Shown in pieces: positions 54,815 to 64,000 of a stretch of 64,000 nucleotides of DNA. Under the pieces are notes generated by a model that searched no databases, was not told the origin of the DNA, and was given only the letters and a program-made list of their open reading frames with translations. The stretch spans positions 248,350-312,349 of the forward strand of contig NZ_BMKC01000003.1 in NCBI RefSeq assembly GCF_014643775.1, read 5' to 3'. Position numbers and translations under genes: made by a program. The DNA is from Arenimonas soli (lineage in GTDB: Bacteria > Pseudomonadota > Gammaproteobacteria > Xanthomonadales > Xanthomonadaceae). Within the stretch, counting starts at the first letter, position 1. Each line of letters begins with the position of its first letter.

Positions 54815-56122
54815 ATGAGCCTTCTCGACGAACGCGCCGGCCAGGCCACCAAGCTCGAGCAGATCGCCGGTCGCTACGACCCGGTACTGCTGGGGCTGGC
54901 GCTGCTGCTGGCGGGCTTTGGCGTGGTGATGGTCGGCTCGAGCTCGATCGCGATCGCCGAAGGCCTGGACGTCGGGCCGTTCCACTTCCTGGTGCGGCAC
55001 GTGGTGTTCCTGGTGCTGGGCGGCGTGCTGGCCTTCGCGCTGATGCGCACCGAACTCAAGCTGATCGAACGCCACAACCACCTGCTGCTGTTCGGCTGCA
55101 TCGTGCTGCTGGGCCTGGTGTTCATGCCCGGCATCGGCCACACCGTCAACGGCGCGCAGCGCTGGATCAACCTGGGCGTGTCCAAGTTCCAGGCGGTCGA
55201 GGCCGTGAAGCTGCTGCTGATCGTCTGGCTGGCCAGCTACGTCGTGCGCTACCGCGACGACATCGGCGAAAAGTGGTCGACCCTGCTCAAGCCGCTGGGC
55301 GTGGCGGGCTTCCTGGTCGCCCTGCTGCTGCTGCAGCCCGACTTCGGTTCGGCGGCGCTGATTCTTGCCATCACCGCCGGCATGGTCTGGCTGGGCGGCG
55401 CCCGCATCGCCCACCTGGCTGCGATCGGGGCGCTGGCGCTGCCGGTGCTGGGCGCCGTCGCGGTGGCCGCGCCCTACCGGGTCGCGCGCCTGAAGTCCTT
55501 CCTCGATCCCTGGCAGGACCCGTTCAACGACGGCTTCCAGCTGACCCAGGCGCTGATCGCGATCGGCCGCGGCGAATGGTTCGGCGTCGGCCTGGGCGGC
55601 AGCGTGCAGAAGCTGTTCTACCTGCCCGAGGCGCATACCGATTTCATCTTCTCGGTCAGCGCCGAAGAGCTGGGTTTCGTGGGCTCGGTGGCGATCATCG
55701 CGGCGTTCGCGATCTTCAGCTGGCGCACCTTCAGCATCGGCCTGCGCGCGGTGGAGATGCGCCGCTACTTCGCCGGCTTCTGCGCCTTCGGTGTCGGCCT
55801 GTGGATCAGCCTGCAGTCCTTCGTGTCCATCGGCGTGAACCTGGGCCTGCTGCCCACCAAGGGCCTGACCCTGCCGCTGGTGTCCTCGGGCGGCTCGAGC
55901 GTGCTGGTGACCTGCATGGCCATCGGCCTGCTGCTGCGCGTGAGCTACGAGCTCGACCGCGCCGAGCGCCAGGTGGCCCGCCTGCGCGGCGGCGTGTCCG
56001 ACACCCTGCCGCGGGACACCGACGAACACGACCCGGCGGCGTCGCCCGCCGCGGTGGCGACGCCGGCGGGCGTGCGCGGGGGTCGTGGCCGCATCGAACC
56101 CAAGATCGGAGCCGTCGCATGA
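54815..56122 (+). CDS. ftsW: Septal peptidoglycan glycosyltransferase FtsW
   Basis: FtsW is the SEDS-family glycosyltransferase that polymerises lipid II at the septum with FtsI. The 435-residue protein has ten predicted membrane segments. SEDS signatures are present: [15 protein letters not shown]-like [39 protein letters not shown] and the final [20 protein letters not shown]. The last 60 residues are a charged, disordered tail. The ATG follows the mraY stop by one base. Confidence 0.95.
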   Translation: MSLLDERAGQATKLEQIAGRYDPVLLGLALLLAGFGVVMVGSSSIAIAEGLDVGPFHFLVRHVVFLVLGGVLAFALMRTELKLIERHNHLLLFGCIVLLGLVFMPGIGHTVNGAQRWINLGVSKFQAVEAVKLLLIVWLASYVVRYRDDIGEKWSTLLKPLGVAGFLVALLLLQPDFGSAALILAITAGMVWLGGARIAHLAAIGALALPVLGAVAVAAPYRVARLKSFLDPWQDPFNDGFQLTQALIAIGRGEWFGVGLGGSVQKLFYLPEAHTDFIFSVSAEELGFVGSVAIIAAFAIFSWRTFSIGLRAVEMRRYFAGFCAFGVGLWISLQSFVSIGVNLGLLPTKGLTLPLVSSGGSSVLVTCMAIGLLLRVSYELDRAERQVARLRGGVSDTLPRDTDEHDPAASPAAVATPAGVRGGRGRIEPKIGAVA

Positions 56123-57204
56123 CCGCCGCGACCGCACCCGTGCTGATCCTGGCCGGCGGCACCGGTGGCCACATTTTCCCGGGCCTGGCCGTTGCCCAGG
56201 CCCTGCGCGACCGCGCGGTGCCGGTGGTCTGGCTGGGCTCGGCCGGGGGCATGGAAACCCGGCTGGTGCCACCCGCCGGTTTCGCCATCGAAACCATTTC
56301 GGTCAAGGGCCTGCGTGGCAAGGGCAGGCTGGCGCTGGTGAAGGCGCCGTTCCTGTTGCTGCGTTCGCTGGCCCAGGCGCTGTCCATCCTGCGCCGCCTG
56401 CGCCCGCGCGCGGTGCTCAGCTTTGGCGGTTACGCCGCCGGCCCGGGTGGCCTGGGCGCCTGGCTGCTGCGCCGGCCGCTGCTGGTGCACGAACAGAACC
56501 GCGCCCCCGGCCTGACCAATCGTGTGCTCTCGCGCCTGGCGCGTCGCGTGCTGTGTGGTTTCCCCGGCAGCTTCCCCGAAGGCCGCGGCGAAGTCGTGGG
56601 CAATCCGGTGCGCCCGGCGATCGCGGCCCTGCCGGCGCCGGCCGATCGCCTGGCCGGTCGCCAGGGTCCGGTTCGCCTGCTGGTGCTGGGCGGCAGCCAG
56701 GGCGCCAGCGCCCTGAACACGGTCCTGCCGCAGGTGCTGGCCGGGCTGCCGGCCGGCGAGCGCCCGCAGGTGCGCCACCAGTGCGGCGAACGCCATGCCG
56801 ACGCCACCCGCGCGGTGTATGCCGGTGCCGGCGTTGAAGCGGCCGTGGAACCTTTCATCGCCGACATGGCCGAAGCCTACGGCTGGGCCGACCTGGTGGT
56901 CTGCCGCGCCGGTGCGCTGACCCTGGCCGAACTGTGTGCCGCCGGCGTGGGCAGCGTGCTGGTGCCGTTCCCGGCCGCGGTGGACGACCACCAGACCCGC
57001 AACGCCGAATACCTCGTTGAGGCCGGCGCGGCCATGCTCGTGCCCGAAGGCGAAGGATTCCGCGACCGCCTGGCCGACGCCACCAACCGCTTGCTGCCGG
57101 CCGCCGGCGTGCGCCTGGCCATGGCCAGTGCGGCGCGTGGCATCGCCCACGCCGATGCCGCCGGGCGCGTGGCCGACATCGTGATCCAGGAGGCCCGCGC
57201 ATGA
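56119..57204 (+). CDS. murG: Lipid II synthase MurG
   Basis: MurG transfers GlcNAc to lipid I on the cytoplasmic membrane face, giving lipid II. The 361-residue GT-B enzyme has [14 protein letters not shown] (13-26), [35 protein letters not shown] and the C-terminal nucleotide site [23 protein letters not shown]. The ATG at 56119 overlaps the ftsW stop. A longer frame is open through ftsW but not used. Confidence 0.96.
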   Translation: MTAATAPVLILAGGTGGHIFPGLAVAQALRDRAVPVVWLGSAGGMETRLVPPAGFAIETISVKGLRGKGRLALVKAPFLLLRSLAQALSILRRLRPRAVLSFGGYAAGPGGLGAWLLRRPLLVHEQNRAPGLTNRVLSRLARRVLCGFPGSFPEGRGEVVGNPVRPAIAALPAPADRLAGRQGPVRLLVLGGSQGASALNTVLPQVLAGLPAGERPQVRHQCGERHADATRAVYAGAGVEAAVEPFIADMAEAYGWADLVVCRAGALTLAELCAAGVGSVLVPFPAAVDDHQTRNAEYLVEAGAAMLVPEGEGFRDRLADATNRLLPAAGVRLAMASAARGIAHADAAGRVADIVIQEARA

Positions 57205-58637
57205 TCCGTCGTCGCCTGCAGGAAGCCGGTGACCTGGCCCGCGCCTTCCCGCGCGTGCACTTCATCGGCATCGGCGGCGTCGGCATGTCCGGCATCGCCG
57301 AAGTGCTGGTCACCCTGGGTTACCAGGTCTCGGGTTCGGACGCCAACGAATCGGTCGCCACGCGCCGCCTGACCACCCTGGGCGCCAGCGTGTTCCGCGG
57401 CCACGCCGCCGACAACATCGCCGGCGCCGACGTGGTGGTGGTGTCGAGCGCCATACGCGCCGACAACCCCGAACTGGTGGCCGCCCGCGAGCAGCGCATC
57501 CCGGTGGTGCCGCGCGCGGAAATGCTGGCCGAGCTGATGCGCTTCAAGCGCGGCATCGCCATCGCCGGTACGCACGGCAAGACCACCACCACGTCGCTGG
57601 TGGCCAGCGTGCTGAGCGAAGGCGGGCTGGACCCGACCTTCGTGATCGGCGGCCAGCTGCTTTCGGCCGGTGCCAACGCGCGCCTGGGTGGCGGCCAGTG
57701 GCTGGTGGCCGAAGCCGACGAAAGCGACGGCAGCTTCCTGCGCCTGAACCCGCTGGTGGCCGTGGTCACCAACATCGACGCCGACCACCTGGAAAACTAC
57801 GGCGGCGACTTCGCCCGCGTGCAGGCGGCGTTCGACGAATTCCTGCACCGGCTTCCGTTCTACGGCCTGGCCGTGCTGTGCATTGATGACGCCGAAGTGG
57901 CCGAGCTGGCCGCGCGCACGCCGCGCCACCTGGTCACCTATGGCCTGGGCGAAGCCGCCGACGTGCGCGCCACCGGCGTGCGCCAGGACGGCGCCGCCAT
58001 GCGTTTCACCCTGCACCTGCCCGAGGCCCCGGACCAGGCCGTCACCCTGAACCTGCCCGGCGAGCACAACGTGCTCAACGCCCTGGCCGCCGCCGCGATC
58101 GGCTGGCAGCTGGGCGTGACGCCGGCGCAGATCGCCAGCGCGCTGGAAAAGTTCGAGGGCATCGGCCGCCGTTTCAACCTCAAGGGCGAACTCGACTTCG
58201 GCCGCGGCAAGGCCCTGCTGGTGGACGACTATGGCCACCATCCGCGCGAGCTCGAGGCCGTGTTCGCCGCCGCCCGCGGCGGCTGGCCGCAGCGCCGGCT
58301 CGTGGTCGCATTCCAGCCGCATCGCTACAGCCGCACCCGCGACCTGTTCGACGACTTCACGGCGGTGCTCTCCAGCGCCGACGCCGTGGTGCTGGCCGAC
58401 GTCTATCCCGCCGGCGAAGCGCCCATCGCCGGCGCCGACGCCAAGGCCCTGGCCCGCGCCATCCGCGCCCGCGGCCGCATCGACCCGGTGCTGGCCGGCC
58501 CGGTGCGCGAACTGCCGGCCGTGCTGGCCGACGTCCTGGAAGACGGCGACCTGCTGCTGGTGATGGGCGCGGGCGACATCGGCGCGGTGGTGGCCGACCT
58601 GGCCGCGCATGGCATCCACGGGGAGTCCCAGGCATGA
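57201..58637 (+). CDS. murC: UDP-MurNAc:L-alanine ligase MurC
   Basis: MurC adds L-Ala to UDP-MurNAc, the first peptide step. The 478-residue ligase has the Rossmann-like N-terminal [16 protein letters not shown] (22-37), ATP motif [13 protein letters not shown] (about 122-134), [10 protein letters not shown] and [14 protein letters not shown]. It overlaps murG and ddl by 4 bases each. Confidence 0.97.
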   Translation: MIRRRLQEAGDLARAFPRVHFIGIGGVGMSGIAEVLVTLGYQVSGSDANESVATRRLTTLGASVFRGHAADNIAGADVVVVSSAIRADNPELVAAREQRIPVVPRAEMLAELMRFKRGIAIAGTHGKTTTTSLVASVLSEGGLDPTFVIGGQLLSAGANARLGGGQWLVAEADESDGSFLRLNPLVAVVTNIDADHLENYGGDFARVQAAFDEFLHRLPFYGLAVLCIDDAEVAELAARTPRHLVTYGLGEAADVRATGVRQDGAAMRFTLHLPEAPDQAVTLNLPGEHNVLNALAAAAIGWQLGVTPAQIASALEKFEGIGRRFNLKGELDFGRGKALLVDDYGHHPRELEAVFAAARGGWPQRRLVVAFQPHRYSRTRDLFDDFTAVLSSADAVVLADVYPAGEAPIAGADAKALARAIRARGRIDPVLAGPVRELPAVLADVLEDGDLLLVMGAGDIGAVVADLAAHGIHGESQA

Positions 58638-59602
58638 GCACCGTGTTTCCCACCCCGCGCCTGACCAACCCCGCCGGCTTCGGCCGGGTGGCCGTGCTGA
58701 TGGGCGGCACCAGCGCCGAGCGCGAAGTCTCGCTGGCCTCCGGCGGCAACGTGCTCGACGCCCTGCGCGCGCGCGGCGTTGATGCGCACGCGGTGGACGG
58801 CATCCCGGCCCTGGTGGCGGCGCTGGTGGAAAAGAAGTTCGACCGCGTCTTCAACATCCTGCACGGCAACAAGGGCGGCGGCGAAGACGGCGTGCTGCAG
58901 GGCCTGTGCGAAGCCCTGGGCGTGCCGGTCACCGGCTCGGGCGTGCTGGGTTCGGCGCTGGCGATGGACAAGATCCGCACCAAGCAGGTCTGGCTGGCCC
59001 TGGGCCTGCCGACGCCGCGCTACGTGCGCCTCGCCAAGGGCGCCAAGGTCCAGGACGCCGCGCGCGAACTGGGCCTGCCGGTCATCGTCAAACCCGCCTG
59101 CGAAGGCTCCAGCGTCGGCATCACCCGCGTCTTCGACGAGGCCGGCCTGGACGCCGCCGTCGAACTGGCCACGCGCTATCCCGGCGAATTGCTGGTCGAA
59201 CAGCTGGTGACCGGCGGCGAATACACCGTCGGCGTACTGGGCGACGTGGCGCTGCCCTCGATCCGCATCGTGCCGGCCGGCGAGTACTACGACTACCACG
59301 CCAAATACCAGGCCGAAGACACGCAGTACCTGTGCCCCGGCCTGGCCGGCGACGACGAGGCCGCCATCCGCAGGCTGGCGCTGGCCGCCTTCCGCGCCGC
59401 CGGCTGCCGCGGCTGGGGCCGGGTGGACGTGATGCGCGACGCCGCCGGCAACAACTGGCTGCTCGAGGTCAACACCGCGCCGGGCATGACCAGCCATTCG
59501 CTGGTGCCCAAGGCCGCGCGCGAAATGGGCCTGTCCTTCGAAGACCTGTGCTGGCGCGTGCTCGAAACCAGCCTCGGTGACGGGGAGGGCGGCCACGCAT
59601 GA
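58634..59602 (+). CDS. ddl: D-alanine:D-alanine ligase
   Basis: Ddl makes the D-Ala-D-Ala dipeptide used by MurF. The 322-residue ATP-grasp protein has [19 protein letters not shown] (16-34), [27 protein letters not shown] and the metal-binding [18 protein letters not shown]. Its position before ftsQ matches ddlB of E. coli. It overlaps ftsQ by 4 bases. Confidence 0.96.
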   Translation: MSTVFPTPRLTNPAGFGRVAVLMGGTSAEREVSLASGGNVLDALRARGVDAHAVDGIPALVAALVEKKFDRVFNILHGNKGGGEDGVLQGLCEALGVPVTGSGVLGSALAMDKIRTKQVWLALGLPTPRYVRLAKGAKVQDAARELGLPVIVKPACEGSSVGITRVFDEAGLDAAVELATRYPGELLVEQLVTGGEYTVGVLGDVALPSIRIVPAGEYYDYHAKYQAEDTQYLCPGLAGDDEAAIRRLALAAFRAAGCRGWGRVDVMRDAAGNNWLLEVNTAPGMTSHSLVPKAAREMGLSFEDLCWRVLETSLGDGEGGHA

Positions 59603-60318
59603 GCGCCCTGATGCGCATCGCCGCCTGGACCCTGGCGATCGGCCTGGTGGCCCTGCCCCTGGTGGCGGTGCTCAACGGCTGGATCGCGGGCGAGCGCTGG
59701 CCGATGCGCCGGCTGGCGGTCACGGGCGCCTTCGAGCAGGTGGACGAAGCGGCCGTGCGCGACGCGGTGCTGCCGCACGTGCAGCGTGGCTTCTTCGCGG
59801 TGGACCTGGACGACGTGCGCGCCGACGTGGCGCAGCTGCCCTGGGTGAAGCAGGTGGAAGTGCGCAAGCGCTGGCCGGACCGGCTGGAAGTGAGCTTGTC
59901 CGAACACACCCCGGTCGCGCGCTGGAACGACGGCCGCATGCTCAGCGAGGAAGGCCTGCTGTTCGCCGCCCCGCCGGGCGCCGGCGCCGGGCTGCCGCTG
60001 TTCGACGGCCCCGAAGACCGCGCCGGCGAACTGATGTCCTTCCACAGCCTGGCCCGGCCGCTGTTCCTGCCGCTGGGCCTGCGCGTCGAGCAGGTGCGCC
60101 TGAGCGCCCGCGGCAGCTGGCAGCTGGTGCTCGACGACGGCACGCAGATCGAGGCCGGCCGCGGCGAGCCGCAGGCGCGGCTGGCGCGTTTCGCACGCAT
60201 GTTGCCGCAGCTGCGCCAGGACCCGGCGCGCCGGGTGGCGCGTGCGGACCTTCGTTACACGAACGGGTTCGCGATCGTCTGGGAAGACGTCGCGGTCGAA
60301 GAGGAAAAAAACGCATGA
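59599..60318 (+). CDS. ftsQ: Cell division protein FtsQ
   Basis: This 239-residue bitopic protein forms the FtsQLB complex. It has a membrane segment near residues 8-28, a POTRA domain (about 38-105, [17 protein letters not shown], and [32 protein letters not shown]), and a C-terminal beta domain to about 235. The pattern WVKxVxVRKxWPD is the FtsQ hallmark. The 4-base overlaps with ddl and ftsA show coupling. Confidence 0.94.
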   Translation: MSALMRIAAWTLAIGLVALPLVAVLNGWIAGERWPMRRLAVTGAFEQVDEAAVRDAVLPHVQRGFFAVDLDDVRADVAQLPWVKQVEVRKRWPDRLEVSLSEHTPVARWNDGRMLSEEGLLFAAPPGAGAGLPLFDGPEDRAGELMSFHSLARPLFLPLGLRVEQVRLSARGSWQLVLDDGTQIEAGRGEPQARLARFARMLPQLRQDPARRVARADLRYTNGFAIVWEDVAVEEEKNA

Positions 60319-61550
60319 ATCGCAAGGGCGACAAGTCGCTGATCGTAGGCCTGGACATCGGCACGTCGAAGGTGACGGCGCTGGTGGGTGAGTACTCGCC
60401 GGGCCAGGAGATCGAGGTGATCGGCATCGGCTCGCACGAATCGCGCGGCATGAAGCGCGGCGTGGTGGTGGACATCGAGTCCACCGTGCAGTCGATCCAG
60501 CGCGCGGTGGAAGAGGCCGAGCTGATGGCCGGCTGCGAAATCCGGTCGGTGTACGCGTCCATCTCCGGCAGCCACACCCAGTGCCGCAACTCGCCGGGCA
60601 TCGTGCCGGTGGCCGGCGGCGAGGTGACCTATGCCGACCTCGACCGCGTGCTCGAGGCCGCCAAGGCGGTCGCGGTGCCGGCCGACCAGAAGATCCTGCA
60701 CGCCATCGCCCAGGAATACATCGTCGACAACTCGCAGGAAGGCATCCGCAACCCGGTGGGCATGTCCGGCGTCCGGCTCGAGGTGCGCGCGCACCTGGTC
60801 ACCGGCGCCCAGTCGGCGGCCAGCAACGTCAGCAAGTGCGTGCAGCGCTGCGGCCTGCAGGTGGACGACCTGATCCTGAGCTCGCTGGCCTCCAGCACCG
60901 CCGTGCTGACCACCGACGAAAAGGAGCTGGGCGTGGTGCTGGTGGACATCGGCGCCGGCACCACCGACATCGCGGTGTTCGTGCAGGGGGCGATCCGCCA
61001 TTCCGCCTCGCTGCCGATCGCGGGCGACCAGGTGACCAACGACATCGCCCACCTGCTGCGCACGCCCACGCCCGAGGCCGAGCAGATCAAGGTGCGCTAC
61101 GCCTGCGCGCTGGCGCAGCTGGCCACCGCCGAAGAATCGATCCAGGTGCCCAGCGTCGGCGACCGGCCGCCGCGCCGGCTGGCCCGCCAGGCCTTGGCCG
61201 AAGCGGTGCAGAACCGCTACGAGGAAATCTTCGAGCTCGTCCAGGCCGAGCTGCGCCGTTCCGGCTTCGAGGAACTGGTGCGCGCCGGCCTGGTGCTCAC
61301 CGGCGGCGCCTCGCGCATGGAAGGCGTGGTCGAGCTGGCCGAGGAAATGCTGCACATGCCGGTGCGGGTGGGGATTCCCCAGCACGTCTCCGGCCTGGGC
61401 GAAGTGGTCGGCAACCCGGTGCACGCCACCGGCGTCGGCCTGCTGCTCTGGGGCAGCCAGATTGAACACCCGCGCCGCCCGACGCTTTCGGCGGGCAAGG
61501 CCGGGACGATTTGGACGAAGTTCAAGAACTGGTACCGAGGTGAGTTCTGA
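60315..61550 (+). CDS. ftsA: Cell division protein FtsA
   Basis: FtsA is the actin-like ATPase that tethers FtsZ to the membrane and recruits late division proteins. The 411-residue protein has [18 protein letters not shown] (9-26), the 1C domain, [15 protein letters not shown] (about 211-225) and [19 protein letters not shown]. The C-terminal amphipathic membrane-targeting helix is [15 protein letters not shown] 60315 overlaps the ftsQ stop; longer upstream codons belong to ftsQ in another frame. Confidence 0.96.
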   Translation: MNRKGDKSLIVGLDIGTSKVTALVGEYSPGQEIEVIGIGSHESRGMKRGVVVDIESTVQSIQRAVEEAELMAGCEIRSVYASISGSHTQCRNSPGIVPVAGGEVTYADLDRVLEAAKAVAVPADQKILHAIAQEYIVDNSQEGIRNPVGMSGVRLEVRAHLVTGAQSAASNVSKCVQRCGLQVDDLILSSLASSTAVLTTDEKELGVVLVDIGAGTTDIAVFVQGAIRHSASLPIAGDQVTNDIAHLLRTPTPEAEQIKVRYACALAQLATAEESIQVPSVGDRPPRRLARQALAEAVQNRYEEIFELVQAELRRSGFEELVRAGLVLTGGASRMEGVVELAEEMLHMPVRVGIPQHVSGLGEVVGNPVHATGVGLLLWGSQIEHPRRPTLSAGKAGTIWTKFKNWYRGEF

Positions 61551-61632
61551 GCGACGTCATGGAAGCACACGCGACACCAAAGCAAAAAAAACACAAGACA
61601 AACCCTGGATTCGAATCACGGAGGACGAGGAC

Positions 61633-62868
61633 ATGGCACATTTCGAACTGATCGAGAAGCTGGCACCCAACGCGGTCATCAAGGTGATCGGCGTGGGCGG
61701 CGGCGGTGGCAACGCCGTCGCGCACATGGTCAACGCGGGCGTGGAGGGCGTTGAGTTCATCACCGCCAACACCGACGCGCAGGCCATCAAGCAGTGCGGC
61801 GCGAAGATGCAGCTGCAGCTGGGCGGCAACGTCACCAAGGGCCTGGGCGCCGGCGCCAACCCGGAGGTCGGCCGCCAGGCCGCGCTCGAGGACCGCGAAC
61901 GCATCGTCGAGGCGCTCGAAGGCGCCGACATGGTGTTCATCACCGCCGGCATGGGCGGCGGCACCGGCACCGGCGCGGCGCCGGTGGTGGCGCAGCTGGC
62001 CAAGGAGCTGGGCATCCTGACCGTGGCGGTCATCACCAAGCCGTTCCCGTTCGAGGGCCGCCGGCGCATGCAGGTTGCCCTGAAGGGCATCGAGGAGCTC
62101 AGCCACCACTGCGACTCCCTGATCACCATCCCCAACGAGAAGCTGATCACCGTGCTTGGCCGCCAGGCGACCATGGTGCAGGCCTTCCGTGCCGCCAACG
62201 ATGTGCTGCTGGGCGCCGTGAAGGGCATCGCCGACCTGATCGTCAGCCCGGGCCTGATCAACGTCGACTTCGCCGACGTGCGCACCGTCATGTCCGAAAT
62301 GGGCCTGGCGATGATGGGCACCGGCGTGGCCCGCGGCGACGACCGCGCCCAGGCCGCCGCCGAGGCCGCCATCTCCAACCCGCTGCTCGACGAGGTCAAC
62401 CTCTCGGGCGCCAACGGCGTGCTGGTCAACATCACGGCCGGCCCGGACTTCACCATGGCCGAGTTCGACGAGATCGGCCGCACCATCGAGGAGTTCTCGT
62501 CCGAGGACGCCACCGTGGTCATCGGCACCTCGCTGGACCCGGACATGCAGGACGAGGTGCGGGTGACGGTGGTGGCCACCGGCCTCAACCGCGGCGTCGT
62601 GCGCCAGCCGGTCCGGACCCCGGAACGCGAGGTCCAGCGGGCCCCGGTGAAGCTGGTGCGCAACGCCACGACCGGCCTGGTCGACGACGTCGCCACCGCC
62701 CAGGCCAATGGCACCGCGATGCCGGGCGCCAACCACCTGGGCCTGCGCGCCTCGGGCCGGACTTCGGCCAGCGAGCCGGCCTCCGGCACGGCCACGGCCC
62801 TGGGCGAGCTGTCCAACGAGCACGCCTACCTGGACATCCCGGCCTTCCTGCGTCGCCAGGCCGACTAA
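61633..62868 (+). CDS. ftsZ: Cell division GTPase FtsZ
   Basis: FtsZ polymerises into the Z ring. The 411-residue protein has [13 protein letters not shown] (20-32), the tubulin signature [12 protein letters not shown] (about 106-117), the synergy loop [11 protein letters not shown], a linker of about 70 residues and the C-terminal peptide [10 protein letters not shown] that binds FtsA and ZipA. GGAGG at 61620-61624, 8 bases before the ATG, supports this start; the frame is open upstream into the ftsA end. The 82-base gap after ftsA may carry an extra ftsZ promoter. Confidence 0.97.
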   Translation: MAHFELIEKLAPNAVIKVIGVGGGGGNAVAHMVNAGVEGVEFITANTDAQAIKQCGAKMQLQLGGNVTKGLGAGANPEVGRQAALEDRERIVEALEGADMVFITAGMGGGTGTGAAPVVAQLAKELGILTVAVITKPFPFEGRRRMQVALKGIEELSHHCDSLITIPNEKLITVLGRQATMVQAFRAANDVLLGAVKGIADLIVSPGLINVDFADVRTVMSEMGLAMMGTGVARGDDRAQAAAEAAISNPLLDEVNLSGANGVLVNITAGPDFTMAEFDEIGRTIEEFSSEDATVVIGTSLDPDMQDEVRVTVVATGLNRGVVRQPVRTPEREVQRAPVKLVRNATTGLVDDVATAQANGTAMPGANHLGLRASGRTSASEPASGTATALGELSNEHAYLDIPAFLRRQAD

Positions 62869-62877
62869 GCGTGAAAG

Positions 62878-62898
62878 GGCCGCCCTGGAAGGGCGGCC
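62878..62898 (+). terminator. First hairpin after ftsZ
   Basis: An 8-bp perfect GC stem (62878-62885 with 62891-62898) with a 5-base loop begins 10 bases after the ftsZ stop. It is followed by TGGTG, not a T tract. Confidence 0.5.
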
Positions 62899-62906
62899 TG
62901 GTGTGA

Positions 62907-62927
62907 CCCGCGGGCCTGGCCCGCGGG
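62907..62927 (+). terminator. Second hairpin after ftsZ
   Basis: Two copies of CCCGCGGG (62907-62914 and 62920-62927), each self-complementary, pair around a CCTGG loop. No T tract follows. Confidence 0.4.
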
Positions 62928-62956
62928 GCGTGTCCCCAGGGGGAGATGGAATCTTA

Positions 62957-62986
62957 GGCCCGCCGGCCGGTCCGGCGGGCCCTTTT
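62957..62986 (+). terminator. Rho-independent terminator between ftsZ and lpxC
   Basis: A 10-bp GC stem (62957-62966 with 62972-62981) with a CCGGT loop is followed by CTTTT. It is the best intrinsic terminator of the three and should separate the dcw operon from lpxC. Confidence 0.8.
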
Positions 62987-63115
62987 CCAGCCCCAAAAAC
63001 CTGAACTGGGTTGCAGAATCAATACAATTGTTTGAATGTTAGGTTTTCGTTTGTTCCTTGGTGTGCTATCGTCCTCGACGGTTTTGCGCGCTCCTGCCCC
63101 GGAGAACGCCTCAAG

Positions 63116-64000
63116 ATGATCAGACAACGCACTCTCAAGAATGTCATCCGCGCCACGGGTGTCGGTTTGCACAGCGGCGAAAAGGTCTACATGACCTTGC
63201 GACCGGCTGCGCCCGATACCGGCATCATTTTCCGGCGCGTGGACTTCGACCAGCCCGTGGAAATCCACGCCAAGGCCGAAAAGGTCGGCGACACCAGCCT
63301 GTGCACGGCGCTGGTGGAGGGCAACGTGCGGGTGATGACCATCGAGCACCTGCTGTCGGCCATGGCCGGCCTGGGCATCGACAACGCCTACGTGGACCTG
63401 TCCACGGCCGAGGTGCCGATCATGGACGGCTCGGCCGGTCCCTTCGTGTTCCTGCTGCAGTCGGCGGGCATCGAGGAACAGGACAAGGCCAAGCGCTTCA
63501 TCCGCATCCTCAAGCCGATCAAGGTCGAGGACGACGACAAGTGGGCCCGCTTCGAACCCTTCGAGGGTTTCAAGGTCGGCTTCACCATCGACTTCGCCCA
63601 CCCGATCTTCAACAAGGCGACCTCGAGCACCGAGATCGACTTCTCCACGACCTCCTTCGTCAAGGAAGTCAGCCGCGCCCGTACCTTCGGCTTCATGAAG
63701 GACATCGAGTTCCTGCGCGAGCGCAACCTGGCCCTGGGCGGTTCGATGGACAACGCCATCGTGCTCGACGACTACCGCGTGCTCAACGACGACGGCCTGC
63801 GCTACGAGGACGAGTTCGTGAAGCACAAGATCCTGGACGCCATCGGCGACCTGTACCTGCTGGGCCACAGCCTGATCGGCGCCTTCTACGGCTACAAGTC
63901 CGGCCACGCGCTCAACAACCAGCTGCTGCGCACCCTGCTGGCCGATACCTCGGCCTGGGAAGAGGTGACCTTCGAGGACCCGGCCCTGGCGCCGATCTCG
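63116..64000 (+). CDS. lpxC: UDP-3-O-acyl-N-acetylglucosamine deacetylase LpxC (cut by window edge)
   Basis: LpxC catalyses the committed step of lipid A synthesis. The visible 295 residues start [24 protein letters not shown] and carry the zinc ligands H78 (TIEHLLSA), H237 and D241 ([10 protein letters not shown]), so the active site is complete; the C-terminal few residues lie beyond the window. GGAGA at 63101-63105 precedes the ATG. The AT-rich stretch 63020-63072, ending in TATCGT at 63067-63072, likely holds its promoter. Confidence 0.97.
   Translation, partial: MIRQRTLKNVIRATGVGLHSGEKVYMTLRPAAPDTGIIFRRVDFDQPVEIHAKAEKVGDTSLCTALVEGNVRVMTIEHLLSAMAGLGIDNAYVDLSTAEVPIMDGSAGPFVFLLQSAGIEEQDKAKRFIRILKPIKVEDDDKWARFEPFEGFKVGFTIDFAHPIFNKATSSTEIDFSTTSFVKEVSRARTFGFMKDIEFLRERNLALGGSMDNAIVLDDYRVLNDDGLRYEDEFVKHKILDAIGDLYLLGHSLIGAFYGYKSGHALNNQLLRTLLADTSAWEEVTFEDPALAPIS

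Overview
The window looks like chromosomal core DNA from a high-GC gammaproteobacterium of the Xanthomonadales (Lysobacterales), probably a Lysobacter-, Luteimonas- or Arenimonas-like genus. The evidence is the Xanthomonas-type order of type II secretion genes (gspE to gspN, then gspD last), a division and cell wall (dcw) cluster without murD, a RibB enzyme whose RibA half is degenerate, and a pair of GTAG-type REP palindromes. Genus is an inference. I saw no tRNA, transposase, prophage, plasmid function or CRISPR array.

Layout. 1-4973: 5' end of pepA (minus strand), divergent lptF-lptG (LPS export), an RDD membrane protein, xerD and a lipoprotein DsbC. 5047-8901: purL. 8995-19460: an eleven-gene type II secretion operon. 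19462-24935: six tightly packed genes for a polysaccharide ABC exporter, two glycosyltransferases, a methyltransferase and a radical SAM/SPASM protein, starting one base after gspD. 25100-26959: a secreted subtilase. 27270-30035: a serine hydrolase, a small membrane protein, an ECF sigma factor and a probable anti-sigma partner. 30287-33496: ettA (minus) and creD. 33602-41187: glyA, nrdR, an acetyltransferase, then ribD-ribE-ribBX-ribH-nusB-thiL-pgpA. 41184-45348 (minus): an Fe-S uracil-DNA glycosylase, an FAD oxidoreductase, yraN and lpoA. 45410-47154: rsmI, a lipoprotein and the RNase P RNA. 47450-64000: mraZ-rsmH-ftsL-ftsI-murE-murF-mraY-ftsW-murG-murC-ddl-ftsQ-ftsA-ftsZ, then lpxC, cut by the window edge.

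How the genes work together. Most of the window builds the cell envelope: LptF/G move LPS, LpxC commits to lipid A, the dcw cluster makes and places septal peptidoglycan, LpoA activates a penicillin-binding protein, and the type II system exports folded proteins, for which the subtilase is a plausible substrate. The least ordinary part is the unbroken run from gspE to the radical SAM gene, which joins protein secretion and glycan export in what may be one 16-kb transcription unit. The missing murD points to the MurD2/MurL route of D-glutamate incorporation known from Xanthomonas.
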